A stretch of 64,000 bases of DNA from Sinorhizobium fredii. GTDB lineage: Bacteria; Pseudomonadota; Alphaproteobacteria; Rhizobiales; Rhizobiaceae. Shown here one piece after another: positions 31,259-39,788 of this stretch. The stretch covers positions 3,515,001 through 3,579,000 of the forward strand of contig NZ_CP024307.1 in NCBI RefSeq assembly GCF_002944405.1. The letters run 5' to 3'. Position 1 is the stretch's first letter. Each line of letters begins with the position of its first letter. A model generated the notes under the pieces. That model was given only the letters and a program-made list of their open reading frames with translations, made no database searches and was not told the DNA's origin. A program made the position numbers and the translations under genes.

Positions 31259-32254
31259 TCAGCTTCCCCAGCGCAGCGCCGCGGTGTCAACTGGTGCGTC
31301 CCACAAGGAAAGCTCTCGTTCGTCGAGGCGCGCAACGGTGATTGAGAGGCCCGCCATGTCCAGGGAGGTGACATAGGTTCCGACCAGCGAGCGGGCAACT
31401 GTGACGCCCAGGCGCGCAAACCGCGCGCGGGCGGAATTGTAGGCGAGATAGAGCTCCGATACCGGGGTGCCACCGAAGCCATTGATGAAGAGGAGCAACT
31501 GGTCGCTCCGGTCCGGCGCCAGATCGCTCAAGATCGCCTCGAGCATCGTTTCCACGATCTCGTCGCCGGTCGCGATTTTGACCCGTGCACGTCCCGGCTC
31601 TCCGTGAATTCCGACGCCCATCTCCATTTCGTCTTCGCTGAGCACGAAGGTCTTCCGCTCGGTGTCGGGTACTGTCACGCCGCTAAGCGCCACGCCCATC
31701 GTGCGGATGCGGCCGTTCAGGTCCTCGCCAAGCGCACTCAGTTCTTCGAGCCGCCAGCCGGCCTCCGCCGCCGCTCCAAGCAGCTTCTCGACCACGAGTG
31801 TTCCCGCAACACCTCTCCTGCCCTGGCTGCGCTTCGACCCGCTGGGATTTACGTCATCGCGCACGATCAGGGTGGCGATCCGGTGCTCGGCCGCCGCGAG
31901 CTCGGCGGCCATCTCGAAATTCATGACGTCGCCGTCATAATTCTTGACGATCAGCAGACACCCCTCGCCGCCGTCGGTTTCCCGGATCGCGGCAATGATC
32001 TGGTCCGGCGTCGGGGAGGTGAAGACATGTCCGGTGCAGGCCGCGTCCAGCATACCTTTGCCGACAAAACCGACGTGCATCGGCTCGTGTCCGGCGCCGC
32101 CGCCCGAAATGAGCGCGATCTTGTCCGGACGAAGACTGAGTCGGCGAACGAACCTCCTGTTCGCTCCGAAGGTCACCAGCCGTTCGTGGGCCGTAACGAA
32201 TCCCGCGAGGCTTTCGGCCACCAGCGTCTCGGCTCGATTCATGAATTTCTTCAT
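31259..32254 (-). CDS. dhaK: dihydroxyacetone kinase subunit DhaK (PEP-dependent)
   Basis: 331 aa. DhaK binds dihydroxyacetone covalently through a His; the motif region MGVGIHGEPGRARVK carries that His, and the substrate pocket segment is ISGGGAGHEPMHVGFVGKGM. LLIVKNYDGDVMNFEMA is also typical. ATG 32254 (MKKFMNRAETLVAE) is the family start; the frame is open 22 codons upstream. Last gene of the minus-strand dha operon; works with DhaL and DhaM encoded upstream. Confidence 0.95.
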   Translation of the reverse strand: MKKFMNRAETLVAESLAGFVTAHERLVTFGANRRFVRRLSLRPDKIALISGGGAGHEPMHVGFVGKGMLDAACTGHVFTSPTPDQIIAAIRETDGGEGCLLIVKNYDGDVMNFEMAAELAAAEHRIATLIVRDDVNPSGSKRSQGRRGVAGTLVVEKLLGAAAEAGWRLEELSALGEDLNGRIRTMGVALSGVTVPDTERKTFVLSEDEMEMGVGIHGEPGRARVKIATGDEIVETMLEAILSDLAPDRSDQLLLFINGFGGTPVSELYLAYNSARARFARLGVTVARSLVGTYVTSLDMAGLSITVARLDERELSLWDAPVDTAALRWGS

Positions 32255-32378
32255 CGTGCCCCTCCCCACGACGCCGTGCTCTCCTGCCCCGCAAATCGCC
32301 GCAACGCTCCAACTTGGCACCGGGTGCTCGAACAGGGCCCTGACGGAGCAGCGATGTACTGAAACACATCACGACCCT

Positions 32379-32789
32379 CTAATCCATCGTTCCGACCAGT
32401 TTCGCCATGTTCCGGACGAGTTCCTCGATCGCTTCGTCGAAGAGGCGGTTCTTCTTTTCGTCGCCGAGATCGGGAACGATCAGCGAGAGCTGGCGCAGCT
32501 TTTCCGCGCTCCCGAAATCTGGCAGCTTGCCGGGGTGCGCGGATTGATAGGCCTGAAGGAAGCGCTCCTGCTCGCCCGGGCTGAAGTGACAGACACGGAA
32601 GATCGTCGCGAGATGACGCGCCGGCAGCGGGGTCGAATAGGCTGGACTCGTCACCTGTGTCACGAAGCTGCGATGCTTGCCGAGTGCCGCGGCGAGCCGC
32701 TGGCGGGTTCCCGATGGCCGATTGTCGATGATTTGCGCCAGGACCGTCTTGTAGGCGATGATCGCGTCTTCAACTGTCTCGCGCGACAT
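32379..32789 (-). CDS. small HTH-like protein in the dha operon
   Basis: 136 aa. Residues about 25-70 (RQRLAAALGKHRSFVTQVTS and the following PARHLATIFRVCHFSP) have the spacing of an Xre-like helix-turn-helix; the C-terminal half is helical and charged. The start codon abuts the stop of the Enzyme I gene, so it is translated from the same message. I recall proteins of this type beside rhizobial dha genes but know no function. It may control the operon or sense its phosphorylation state (inference). Confidence 0.7.
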   Translation of the reverse strand: MSRETVEDAIIAYKTVLAQIIDNRPSGTRQRLAAALGKHRSFVTQVTSPAYSTPLPARHLATIFRVCHFSPGEQERFLQAYQSAHPGKLPDFGSAEKLRQLSLIVPDLGDEKKNRLFDEAIEELVRNMAKLVGTMD

Positions 32790-34394
32790 TCATTTCATCT
32801 CCGCCGCGGCCCGGCCGTCCGAGCACATGCCGCCGATTATAGTTCTGATGTCCGCCAAGCGATTGGGCGCCACCGAGAAATGGCGAAGGCCCGCAGCCAT
32901 GAGCGCCGGTATATGCCGCGGGTCGGAGGCCATCTCGCCGCAGATCCCGATTGGTTTTTTCATCGCCTCGGCAAACGCCACGCCCTGCGCGATTACCCTT
33001 AAGACCGCCGGCGTGGCGGCGTCGTAAAGTGCGGCGACACTTTGATCGTCCCTTGCCGCCGCCGCAAGATATTGCGCCAGATCGTTTGTCCCGAAAGAGA
33101 AGAAGTCCGACCGCGAAAAACGATCGAGCATCAGCCCCGCCACCGGGACCTCCACCATCATGCCGATCTCCGGCATGCGCGTTTGCACGCCCCTCCTGCC
33201 AAGCGCGGTCGATTCCTCTTCGAAGATCGCCCGCATAGCTTCGAGTTCATCCGGGACCGTCACCATCGGCAAGAGGACGCCGAGATTGCCATGTACGGCG
33301 GCCCGCAGCAGCGCGCGCGCCTGGGCGCGGGCCAGCTTCGGCCGCGCCAGGAGCAACCGGATGCCCCTGAGGCCCATGAAGGATTCACTCCTCCTCGCTC
33401 CGGGCAATGTCTTGTCGCCGCCGAGATCGAGCATGCGCACGATCGCCGGCGATTCGCCGGCCCAGTCCAATGCATGCCGATATATGTCGTAATGCTTTTC
33501 CTCATCGACGGCATCCGCGGGCGAAGTCACCAGAAATTCGGTCCGCATCAGACCGATGCCCGCGAAGGAGGCTGGATCAACGGCCCTGAGCTCGAGCGGA
33601 TCGTTGATGATGGCGGACAGCCGGATCGCGACGCCGTCGGCGGTTTCGATCGCTCCGCCGGCGCGCGAGGCGGTCGGCCTTGCTGCAGGCTTCCTCGATT
33701 TCGCCTCGCGAACATGCTCATCGTCGGGCGCGATAACGGCTCGGCCGTCATTCCCATCGACAAGAACGCGCGCGCCGGGTGCGATTTCGAACCGTCCCGT
33801 CGCCACCAGCATGGGTACCGAACGGCTGCGAGCGAGCATTGCCACATGGCTGGAGACGCTGCCTTCGAAGAGGACGATGCCGCCGCCCGTGGTCCAGTCA
33901 TGCGCGAGGAAGAGGCTGGGCTCGAGGTCCTTGCCGACGAAGACCGAACCGGGCGCAAAATCTTCCAGGGGGCGGCCCGTGAGCGCACTGAGGACGCGAT
34001 TGCGGATGTCGACGATGTCGACCGCGCGGGCGCCGAGCTGCTCATCGGGCGCCGCCTCGATACCGGCGATATAGTCGTCGAGCGCGCCGAACCAGGCGAG
34101 TGCGGCGCCATCGCCGGCCAGCATCCGTTCCTCGGCCATTTCGACGAGAGCCGGATCGAGCAGCATCTCGATCTGGAAGTCGAGAATGCCGGCGCTCTCC
34201 TCGTCCGACCGATACGCCAGAGCCTCGAGCTCCGCAACGGCGGTGGTGACGGCCCGTCGCAGCTTGTCGCCTTCAGCGGCCACGGTGTCGCCGGGCGCGG
34301 GCGCCTCCGCCGTAAATTCGGCGGCGAGATGGACGGGCCCGACCCCCACACCCGGAGAGGCGGATATCCCGAAGATTTCAAGCGTTTCGGCCAT
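32790..34394 (-). CDS. PTS Enzyme I (PEP-protein phosphotransferase), dha-linked
   Basis: 534 aa, about the size of Enzyme I. An N-terminal swivelling domain carries the phosphorylatable His in SSHVAMLARSRSVPMLVATG; the C-terminal TIM barrel has GIGLMRTEFLV, LDLGGDKTLPGARRSE and FFSFGTNDLAQYLAAAARDD, the PEP-binding signatures. ATG 34394 overlaps the HPr gene by 17 nt. It passes phosphate from PEP to the HPr encoded just upstream, then to DhaM. Elsewhere DhaM, HPr and EI are often one chain; here they are separate. Confidence 0.93.
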   Translation of the reverse strand: MAETLEIFGISASPGVGVGPVHLAAEFTAEAPAPGDTVAAEGDKLRRAVTTAVAELEALAYRSDEESAGILDFQIEMLLDPALVEMAEERMLAGDGAALAWFGALDDYIAGIEAAPDEQLGARAVDIVDIRNRVLSALTGRPLEDFAPGSVFVGKDLEPSLFLAHDWTTGGGIVLFEGSVSSHVAMLARSRSVPMLVATGRFEIAPGARVLVDGNDGRAVIAPDDEHVREAKSRKPAARPTASRAGGAIETADGVAIRLSAIINDPLELRAVDPASFAGIGLMRTEFLVTSPADAVDEEKHYDIYRHALDWAGESPAIVRMLDLGGDKTLPGARRSESFMGLRGIRLLLARPKLARAQARALLRAAVHGNLGVLLPMVTVPDELEAMRAIFEEESTALGRRGVQTRMPEIGMMVEVPVAGLMLDRFSRSDFFSFGTNDLAQYLAAAARDDQSVAALYDAATPAVLRVIAQGVAFAEAMKKPIGICGEMASDPRHIPALMAAGLRHFSVAPNRLADIRTIIGGMCSDGRAAAEMK

Positions 34395-34722
34395 GCTTCT
34401 TGTCTTCATCGAAGTCGCGCTCGACGAGCGCTTTAAGGGCATGGATCGCTTCGGCGGCGCGCAATCCTCGGGCTCGGATTTTCAGAATCGAACCCCTTCG
34501 AATCCTCGCCCCCATGATCTTGACAATGCTCTTGCCGTTCAGCCAAACGCTGCTGTCATTGACCTTGATCTCGACGGTGCACGGAAACGACTTCGCTAGC
34601 CGCGTGAAGATGACCGACGGGCGAGCATGCAGCCCGAAGCCGTGCGTCACCTCGATCTCCGCCTGGCAGTAACCCTGCGTCTCGACTGCCTCCGTCGCTT
34701 CTCGTCGCGGCCTGTTGTCCAT
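34378..34722 (-). CDS. HPr phosphocarrier, dha-linked
   Basis: 114 aa, longer than the usual 85-90 because of N- and C-terminal charged extensions. The active-site motif THGFGLHARPSVIFTRLA places the phosphorylated His at residue 32; NGKSIVKIMGARIRRGS is the second HPr signature. The start overlaps the dhaM stop (TGATG) and the end overlaps the Enzyme I gene, so all three are coupled. Confidence 0.92.
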   Translation of the reverse strand: MDNRPRREATEAVETQGYCQAEIEVTHGFGLHARPSVIFTRLAKSFPCTVEIKVNDSSVWLNGKSIVKIMGARIRRGSILKIRARGLRAAEAIHALKALVERDFDEDKKHGRNA

Positions 34723-35120
34723 CACGGTGACAGCTCCTCCGCGGTCGCCACGACGCGCGCGAGTGCCGCTCCGCCCGATGCTTCGGCCGCGGCCATCACC
34801 GCCCCCTCGACGAGTGGCGCGTCGCAGATGATCACTCTTCCCGAACGCGGCTCTCCGAGCATTTCTATCGCCATTTCGCTGTTCGTCTCCGCCCCGCCGA
34901 GATCGACGAAGACGGCGACCCCCGCATCCGACCAGGCCTTTTCGATCGCGGCGCGGATGCCGGCGGCGTGAGTGCCGAGCCCACCCTCCGCATTGCCGCC
35001 CGACCACGCGAGCGGCACGCAATCTCCGACCATCTGGCGCACCATATCGGCGGCACCCTCGGCGACGAGCGGCGAATGCGAGACGATGACGATGCCGACA
35101 TTTGCGGATTTCGGGTTCAT
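34722..35120 (-). CDS. dhaM: DhaM, phosphoryl donor of the dihydroxyacetone kinase (EIIA-Man fold)
   Basis: 132 aa. The EIIA-Man-like fold starts GIVIVSHSPLVAEGAADMVR with the phosphorylatable His at residue 15, and VFVDLGGAETNSEMAIEML is conserved. DhaM rephosphorylates the ADP held in DhaL. It overlaps dhaL by 4 nt and the HPr gene by 1 nt. Confidence 0.92.
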   Translation of the reverse strand: MNPKSANVGIVIVSHSPLVAEGAADMVRQMVGDCVPLAWSGGNAEGGLGTHAAGIRAAIEKAWSDAGVAVFVDLGGAETNSEMAIEMLGEPRSGRVIICDAPLVEGAVMAAAEASGGAALARVVATAEELSP

Positions 35121-35740
35121 GCCGGACGTTGCTCCTCCAAAAAACGACAGATCGCGACCGTCAGCAGCGCGCAGCTCCTGGCCCCCGGATCGACATGTCC
35201 GACCGACCGGTCGCCGAGAAAGGCGGCGCGCCCGCGCATCGCCCTCATGCCGAAGGTCAGGCTTGCCGCCCGTTCCGCCTCTTCGGCGATGCCCGTCAGA
35301 CCCGCGCGCCTTACCACTTCGGCATGCACCGGGTAAAGCACGTCGAGCAGCGTCTTGTCGCCGGGACTCGCCCGCCCGCGACGGGCAACGGCCTCAATGG
35401 CAAGCTCGAGCGCGCGTGCAAACTCGATCTGTCCGTCCGGACCGGCCAATTGACGGCCGGTCTCCATCAGCAGCGTTCCGTAGAGCGGACCGGCCGCACC
35501 GCCGACGCTCATGACGAGAGCCAGGCCAATCTCCTGGAGTGCGTTCGGCAAAGGCAGGTGCGCGAGCCGGTTTCGGTCGGCGTAGACCGCCTCCAGGCCG
35601 CGACGCATGTTGGTGCCATGGTCTCCGTCGCCGATCGCCCTGTCGAGTTCCGACAGATGATCGGCATTGGCGGCAATCACCTCGCGACAGGCTTCGATCA
35701 ACCCGCCTATGAGCGCTGCATGTGCCACCACGACCAACAC
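35117..35740 (-). CDS. dhaL: dihydroxyacetone kinase subunit DhaL
   Basis: 207 aa. DhaL holds the tightly bound ADP/ATP and Mg; the metal motif is RAIGDGDHGTNMRRGL, with MSVGGAAGPLYGTLLM and SPGDKTLLDVLYP as further signatures. The start is a GTG; 35740 or the in-frame GTG codons at 35731 and 35728 are about equally plausible. Follows the one-chain kinase after 59 nt. Confidence 0.93.
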   Translation of the reverse strand: MLVVVAHAALIGGLIEACREVIAANADHLSELDRAIGDGDHGTNMRRGLEAVYADRNRLAHLPLPNALQEIGLALVMSVGGAAGPLYGTLLMETGRQLAGPDGQIEFARALELAIEAVARRGRASPGDKTLLDVLYPVHAEVVRRAGLTGIAEEAERAASLTFGMRAMRGRAAFLGDRSVGHVDPGARSCALLTVAICRFLEEQRPA

Positions 35741-35799
35741 CCTTTTACCAACCTCGCTCGATCATACTCGCGATCGGCCGCCATCGTCAGAGCATGTGC

Positions 35800-37443
35800 T
35801 TAACGAAGCCCTGCTGCGACTTCGAAGACCGCCGCCACCGCGATGGCTCCCGGGTCTGGTACGCCGTCGAGATCCCCTTCGCCGATGTAAGAAGCGCGGC
35901 CGGCCTTCGCCTTCTTCATCGCCCGAGTTGCATCGGCGCCGGCGCGCGCCGCGGACGCCGCAGCGGCAAGGCCGCCCGCCCTAAGCGCGCGCAGCGCCGG
36001 ATCCAGAGCATCCACCATCGTTCGGTCGCCGACGGCCGCCCCGCCGTAGAAGGTCATCCGTTCGAGTCCCGCCAAAAGCGCGCCTGCCATGTCATTCGTG
36101 TCCGAATAGGCCTTGGCCGCCGCCGTGAAGAAGATCGACAGCAGCACGCCGCTCGATCCGCCCATGCTGGTGCTGAGAATGCTGCCGATCGACGACAAAG
36201 TCGCTGCGATGTCCCTCAGCGGCAGCCTTTCGATCTGGGCAAGAACGCTGCGCGAACCCGTCGCCACAGTCGAGCCGGTATCGCCGTCACCGGCCCGGGC
36301 GTCGAGATGGTTGAGCTCCGCTTCGAGCGAGAGCAGATGATCGCAGATCGCCGCGATCAGCCGATCGGCGGCCGGATCGTGACTGGCCGCGACGGCCTCA
36401 GTCGCGGGCAAAGCAATTGCCGGCAGAACGGAGACATCATGCCGCTCGACGGCGGGTATCCAGGCATGTGGGCCGACGGGCGATTTCAATGCCGCCTCAC
36501 GCTCGCCATCAAGCCGGATGAGCGAAAGCGAAAAGCCGTTCATGTTGAGCGCCGTCATCATCGGCGCGGGGCCTATCGTCAGTTTCACACGTGCTGCGAG
36601 TGACGTGGAAAGGACCGTGTGGGCGATCAATCCCATCTCGATCGGCGGCACGGCACCGAGATTGTTGATGAGAAGCGCATAGCCGCCGTCTCGCGGCAAA
36701 GCTCTGGAGAGCCGCTCGGACATGGTGGCAACAATGCTGCGCGCCTCCTGTAGGGCGATCCGTTCGGCGCCGGGTTCGCCGTGGATGCCGAGCCCCAGTT
36801 CCCCCTCGTTCGCCTCGAGCCGTTCCGCATGGGCCTGGCCAGGGATGGAGCAGGAGGAGAGCGACACGCCGAGCGAAACGATGTCGCGCGCGGCCGTGCG
36901 GGCGGCAGCGGCAACGGTCTCGAGATCCGCATCCTGCTCGGCCAAATGCCCCGCAAGCTTGTGGACGAAGAGCGTTCCGGCGACGCCGCGCGGCTGAGCG
37001 ATATCCGGCAGCGCGATGTCGTCGGCAACGATCACCATCTCGACGCGAAAGCCTTCGACGCGCGCCTTTTCCGCCGCGAGTCCGAAATTGAGGCGATCGC
37101 CGGTATAGTTCTTGACGATCAGCAGGCACCCCTTCGGCCCGGTCACCGCGCGGATTGCGGTCAGCACCGCATCGACGCTCGGCGAGGCGAAGATCTCGCC
37201 GGAAACCGCCGCAGTCAACATGCCTTTTCCGACAAAGCCCGCATGCGACGGCTCATGGCCGGCCCCGCCGCCGGAAACGACCGCAACCTTCGCCTTGTCC
37301 CAGTCGCCGCGCAGGACGACTTTGATATCGGGATAGCTGTCGAGGCGCGCGAGGGTGCCAGGTGGCGCGGTCTGGAGCAGGCCGTCCAGCGCCTCGGTGA
37401 CGATGTTTTCCTTGCGGTTGAAAAAGTGCTTCATCGTGCTCAT
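35800..37443 (-). CDS. one-chain dihydroxyacetone-type kinase (DhaK-DhaL fusion)
   Basis: 547 aa. Residues 1-330 are a DhaK domain (SGGGAGHEPSHAGFVGKGML; substrate His in GLGIHGEPGAER) and residues about 355-547 a DhaL domain (DARAGDGDTGSTVATG; SMGGSSGVLLSIFF). Fusions like this use ATP directly, as in Citrobacter and yeast DAK, and relatives phosphorylate D- or L-erythrulose. Beside a PTS-driven DhaKLM it is probably not redundant: a different ketose or a different energy source is likely (inference). Confidence 0.9.
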   Translation of the reverse strand: MSTMKHFFNRKENIVTEALDGLLQTAPPGTLARLDSYPDIKVVLRGDWDKAKVAVVSGGGAGHEPSHAGFVGKGMLTAAVSGEIFASPSVDAVLTAIRAVTGPKGCLLIVKNYTGDRLNFGLAAEKARVEGFRVEMVIVADDIALPDIAQPRGVAGTLFVHKLAGHLAEQDADLETVAAAARTAARDIVSLGVSLSSCSIPGQAHAERLEANEGELGLGIHGEPGAERIALQEARSIVATMSERLSRALPRDGGYALLINNLGAVPPIEMGLIAHTVLSTSLAARVKLTIGPAPMMTALNMNGFSLSLIRLDGEREAALKSPVGPHAWIPAVERHDVSVLPAIALPATEAVAASHDPAADRLIAAICDHLLSLEAELNHLDARAGDGDTGSTVATGSRSVLAQIERLPLRDIAATLSSIGSILSTSMGGSSGVLLSIFFTAAAKAYSDTNDMAGALLAGLERMTFYGGAAVGDRTMVDALDPALRALRAGGLAAAASAARAGADATRAMKKAKAGRASYIGEGDLDGVPDPGAIAVAAVFEVAAGLR

Positions 37444-37474
37444 CCAATTACCTTGTCGATTAATCCCCGCAGCA

Positions 37475-38482
37475 TCAGCGCAGCCGCTCGCCGGCCGACC
37501 CGAAATAAAGGGGCTGTCTCAGCGAAAGGTTGATCCGGTCGCCTGGTTTGATGGAGAGATAAGGGTCAGCAAGCGTCACGAGCTTGTGGCCCTGCACCCG
37601 GATGTGCAGGTGGTTCTGATCGCCGAGGTGCTCGATCCAGTCCACTTCGGCGTTGCCCCGAGCATGTGTGGTGATCTCCAGATGTTCGGTCCGCGCACCG
37701 ATCGTCAGCGCGCCGGAAGGTGGTGCGGCGCCGGGCAGGAGGTCTATGGGAAGCAGGTTTATATGCGGTTGGCCCAGGCGCGCGGCGACGTGCAGATTGG
37801 CCGGGTCCGTGTAGATCTCCCGCGGCGTGCCGATCTGCACGAGCCGGCCTTCCGAAAGGATGCCGATGCGGTCCGCCATCGTCATCGCTTCGACCTGATC
37901 ATGGGTGACGTAAAGCAGCGTGGAACTCAATTCGCCCTGGATCCGCTTCAGCTCCAGCCGAAGCTCGGCGCGGAGTTTGGCGTCAAGCGACGACAGCGGC
38001 TCGTCCATCAGATAGATCGCCGGACGGCGCACGAGCGCGCGGCCGATCGCGACGCGCTGCATCTCGCCGCCCGAAAGCCGGGTCGAGCGATTTTCGAGCT
38101 TGTGATCGATCCGAACCATGCGCGCGACATCGCGCACACGCCGGTCGATCTCCTCGGCACCCAGCTGGCGCGCCGGAGAGCGCAGCGGAAAGGCAAGATT
38201 GTCGTAGACGCTTAAGTGCGGATAGAGCGAATATTGCTGGAAGACAAAGGCGACGTCCCGCTCGGCCGGCGATTGCCCGCCAACATCGCGGCCGGCAATC
38301 GTCACCCGCCCCTTGTCCGGTCTTTCAAGGCCGGCGATCAGGCGCAGCGCCGTGGTCTTGCCGGCCCCCGTCGGCCCGAGGAGGACGACGAACTCCCCGT
38401 CCCTGATCGTGAGCGAAAGATCGTCGACCGCCGCCGTGTCGCCGAACGTCTTACCGATACCGTGAAGAGCGACCTCAGCCAT
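37475..38482 (-). CDS. sugar/polyol ABC importer ATPase 2 (MalK/UgpC class)
   Basis: 335 aa. Walker A LLGPTGAGKTTALRLIAG, signature TRLSGGEMQRVAIGRALV, Walker B IYLMDEPLSSLDAKLR, then a C-terminal TOBE-type domain ending in YFGSAGERLR. It overlaps the upstream ATPase gene by 8 nt. The pair of unlike ATPases recalls GlpS/GlpT of the Rhizobium glycerol importer, where they form a heterodimer. Confidence 0.93.
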   Translation of the reverse strand: MAEVALHGIGKTFGDTAAVDDLSLTIRDGEFVVLLGPTGAGKTTALRLIAGLERPDKGRVTIAGRDVGGQSPAERDVAFVFQQYSLYPHLSVYDNLAFPLRSPARQLGAEEIDRRVRDVARMVRIDHKLENRSTRLSGGEMQRVAIGRALVRRPAIYLMDEPLSSLDAKLRAELRLELKRIQGELSSTLLYVTHDQVEAMTMADRIGILSEGRLVQIGTPREIYTDPANLHVAARLGQPHINLLPIDLLPGAAPPSGALTIGARTEHLEITTHARGNAEVDWIEHLGDQNHLHIRVQGHKLVTLADPYLSIKPGDRINLSLRQPLYFGSAGERLR

Positions 38483-39572
38483 GGCAGGTTCCCGCGTGGA
38501 GGGACGAGGCGATCGCCCTGCCCGAGGCACAGTCGAAGACCGCAAGTTTTGCTGGATCGAATTCGAGCCCGAGGGTCTCGCCGAGCCTGAAGCTTCGGTC
38601 GGCCGAAATGCGGGCCTTGACGATGCCGGAGGCGGTTTCAACGGCGACGATCTGGTTCGTGCCGAGGTACTCGCTGCCATAGACAGCACCGCGAAGACCG
38701 GATTCGTCGTTGAAGCGGATATGTTCGGGACGCACGCCGAGCGCCAGTTCGCCTGGCAAGACATCCTCGCCGATCTCAGGCACGACGACCTCGATGCCGT
38801 CAAGCAGGATCGATCGCGTCCCCCGTTCGAGTCCCGAATGGAAGCGCATGAAGTTCATCGGCGGCGAGCCGATGAAGTCGGCGACGTACATCGAGGCGGG
38901 CCTGTTGTAGATTTCCTGCGGCGTGCCGAACTGCTCGACCACTCCGTGGTTCATGACCGCGATCTTGTCGGCCATCGCCATGGCTTCGTGCTGGTCATGC
39001 GTGACGTAGACCGTGGTCGCATGAATGCGATTGTGCAGTTCGCGCAACTCATGGACCATGACCTCGCGGAATTCCGCATCGAGCGTGCCGAGCGGCTCGT
39101 CCATCAGGAAGCATTTCGGCCGCCGGACGATCGCCCGTCCAAGCGCCACGCGCTGACGATCGCCGCCAGCCAGGCCCGAGACCGACCGGTCGAGGATGTG
39201 GTCGATCCGCAAGAGCTTCGCGGTCTCTTCGACGCGGGCGCGGATTTCCGTCTTGGGCACGCCCTGCGACAGGAGCGGGAAACCGATATTCCTGCGCACA
39301 TTCATGTGCGGATAGAGAGCAAAGAGCTGAAACACGAAGGCGATGTCGCGGGCGCTCGCCCGATTGAAGGTGACGTCCTCGCCGTCGAGATGGATCTTGC
39401 CGCTGGTCGGAAGCTCAAGCCCGGCGATCATCCGGAGCGTCGTCGTCTTGCCGCATCCGGATGGCCCAAGCAGCGCCAGGAACTCGCCGTCATTGACGGT
39501 GAAGCTTGAATCCTCGACGGCGATGAAATTGCCGAACTGCTTGCGGAGGTTTATGATCTTGATCTCGGACAT
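38475..39572 (-). CDS. sugar/polyol ABC importer ATPase 1 with variant signature
   Basis: 365 aa. Walker A LLGPSGCGKTTTLRMIAG and Walker B FLMDEPLGTLDAEFR are normal, but the ABC signature reads SGLAGGDRQRVALGRA instead of LSGGQ. A C-terminal regulatory domain is present. With the partner at 37475 it would give one canonical and one altered ATP site. It follows the small membrane protein gene after 3 nt. Confidence 0.92.
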   Translation of the reverse strand: MSEIKIINLRKQFGNFIAVEDSSFTVNDGEFLALLGPSGCGKTTTLRMIAGLELPTSGKIHLDGEDVTFNRASARDIAFVFQLFALYPHMNVRRNIGFPLLSQGVPKTEIRARVEETAKLLRIDHILDRSVSGLAGGDRQRVALGRAIVRRPKCFLMDEPLGTLDAEFREVMVHELRELHNRIHATTVYVTHDQHEAMAMADKIAVMNHGVVEQFGTPQEIYNRPASMYVADFIGSPPMNFMRFHSGLERGTRSILLDGIEVVVPEIGEDVLPGELALGVRPEHIRFNDESGLRGAVYGSEYLGTNQIVAVETASGIVKARISADRSFRLGETLGLEFDPAKLAVFDCASGRAIASSLHAGTCHG

Positions 39573-39575
39573 CGC

Positions 39576-39788
39576 TTACTCCGGAAATTTCGAGACGACG
39601 ATGAACATGAAGGTGCCGGCCAGCAGCATCGCGAGCGAATAGGTGTACAGCGTCAGCAGGAACGGCTGGAACAGCATCAGGAAGCCGGCCGCGATCAGCG
39701 CCGTCGCAATGTTCTCCATCGGGCCGCGCCTGAGGAAGAACAGCCGCCTCTGCCGGGGCGCACGGGTCAGTTCTTGCGGGTTCGTCAT
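39576..39788 (-). CDS. small two-helix membrane protein of the ABC operon
   Basis: 70 aa from ATG 39788, overlapping the permease stop by 4 nt. A basic N terminus (RAPRQRRLFFLRRG) is followed by two hydrophobic segments, roughly residues 27-43 and 48-65. The Rhizobium glycerol importer operon has a small membrane gene in the same place (glpU), which supports it being real; its role is unknown. Confidence 0.8.
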   Translation of the reverse strand: MTNPQELTRAPRQRRLFFLRRGPMENIATALIAAGFLMLFQPFLLTLYTYSLAMLLAGTFMFIVVSKFPE

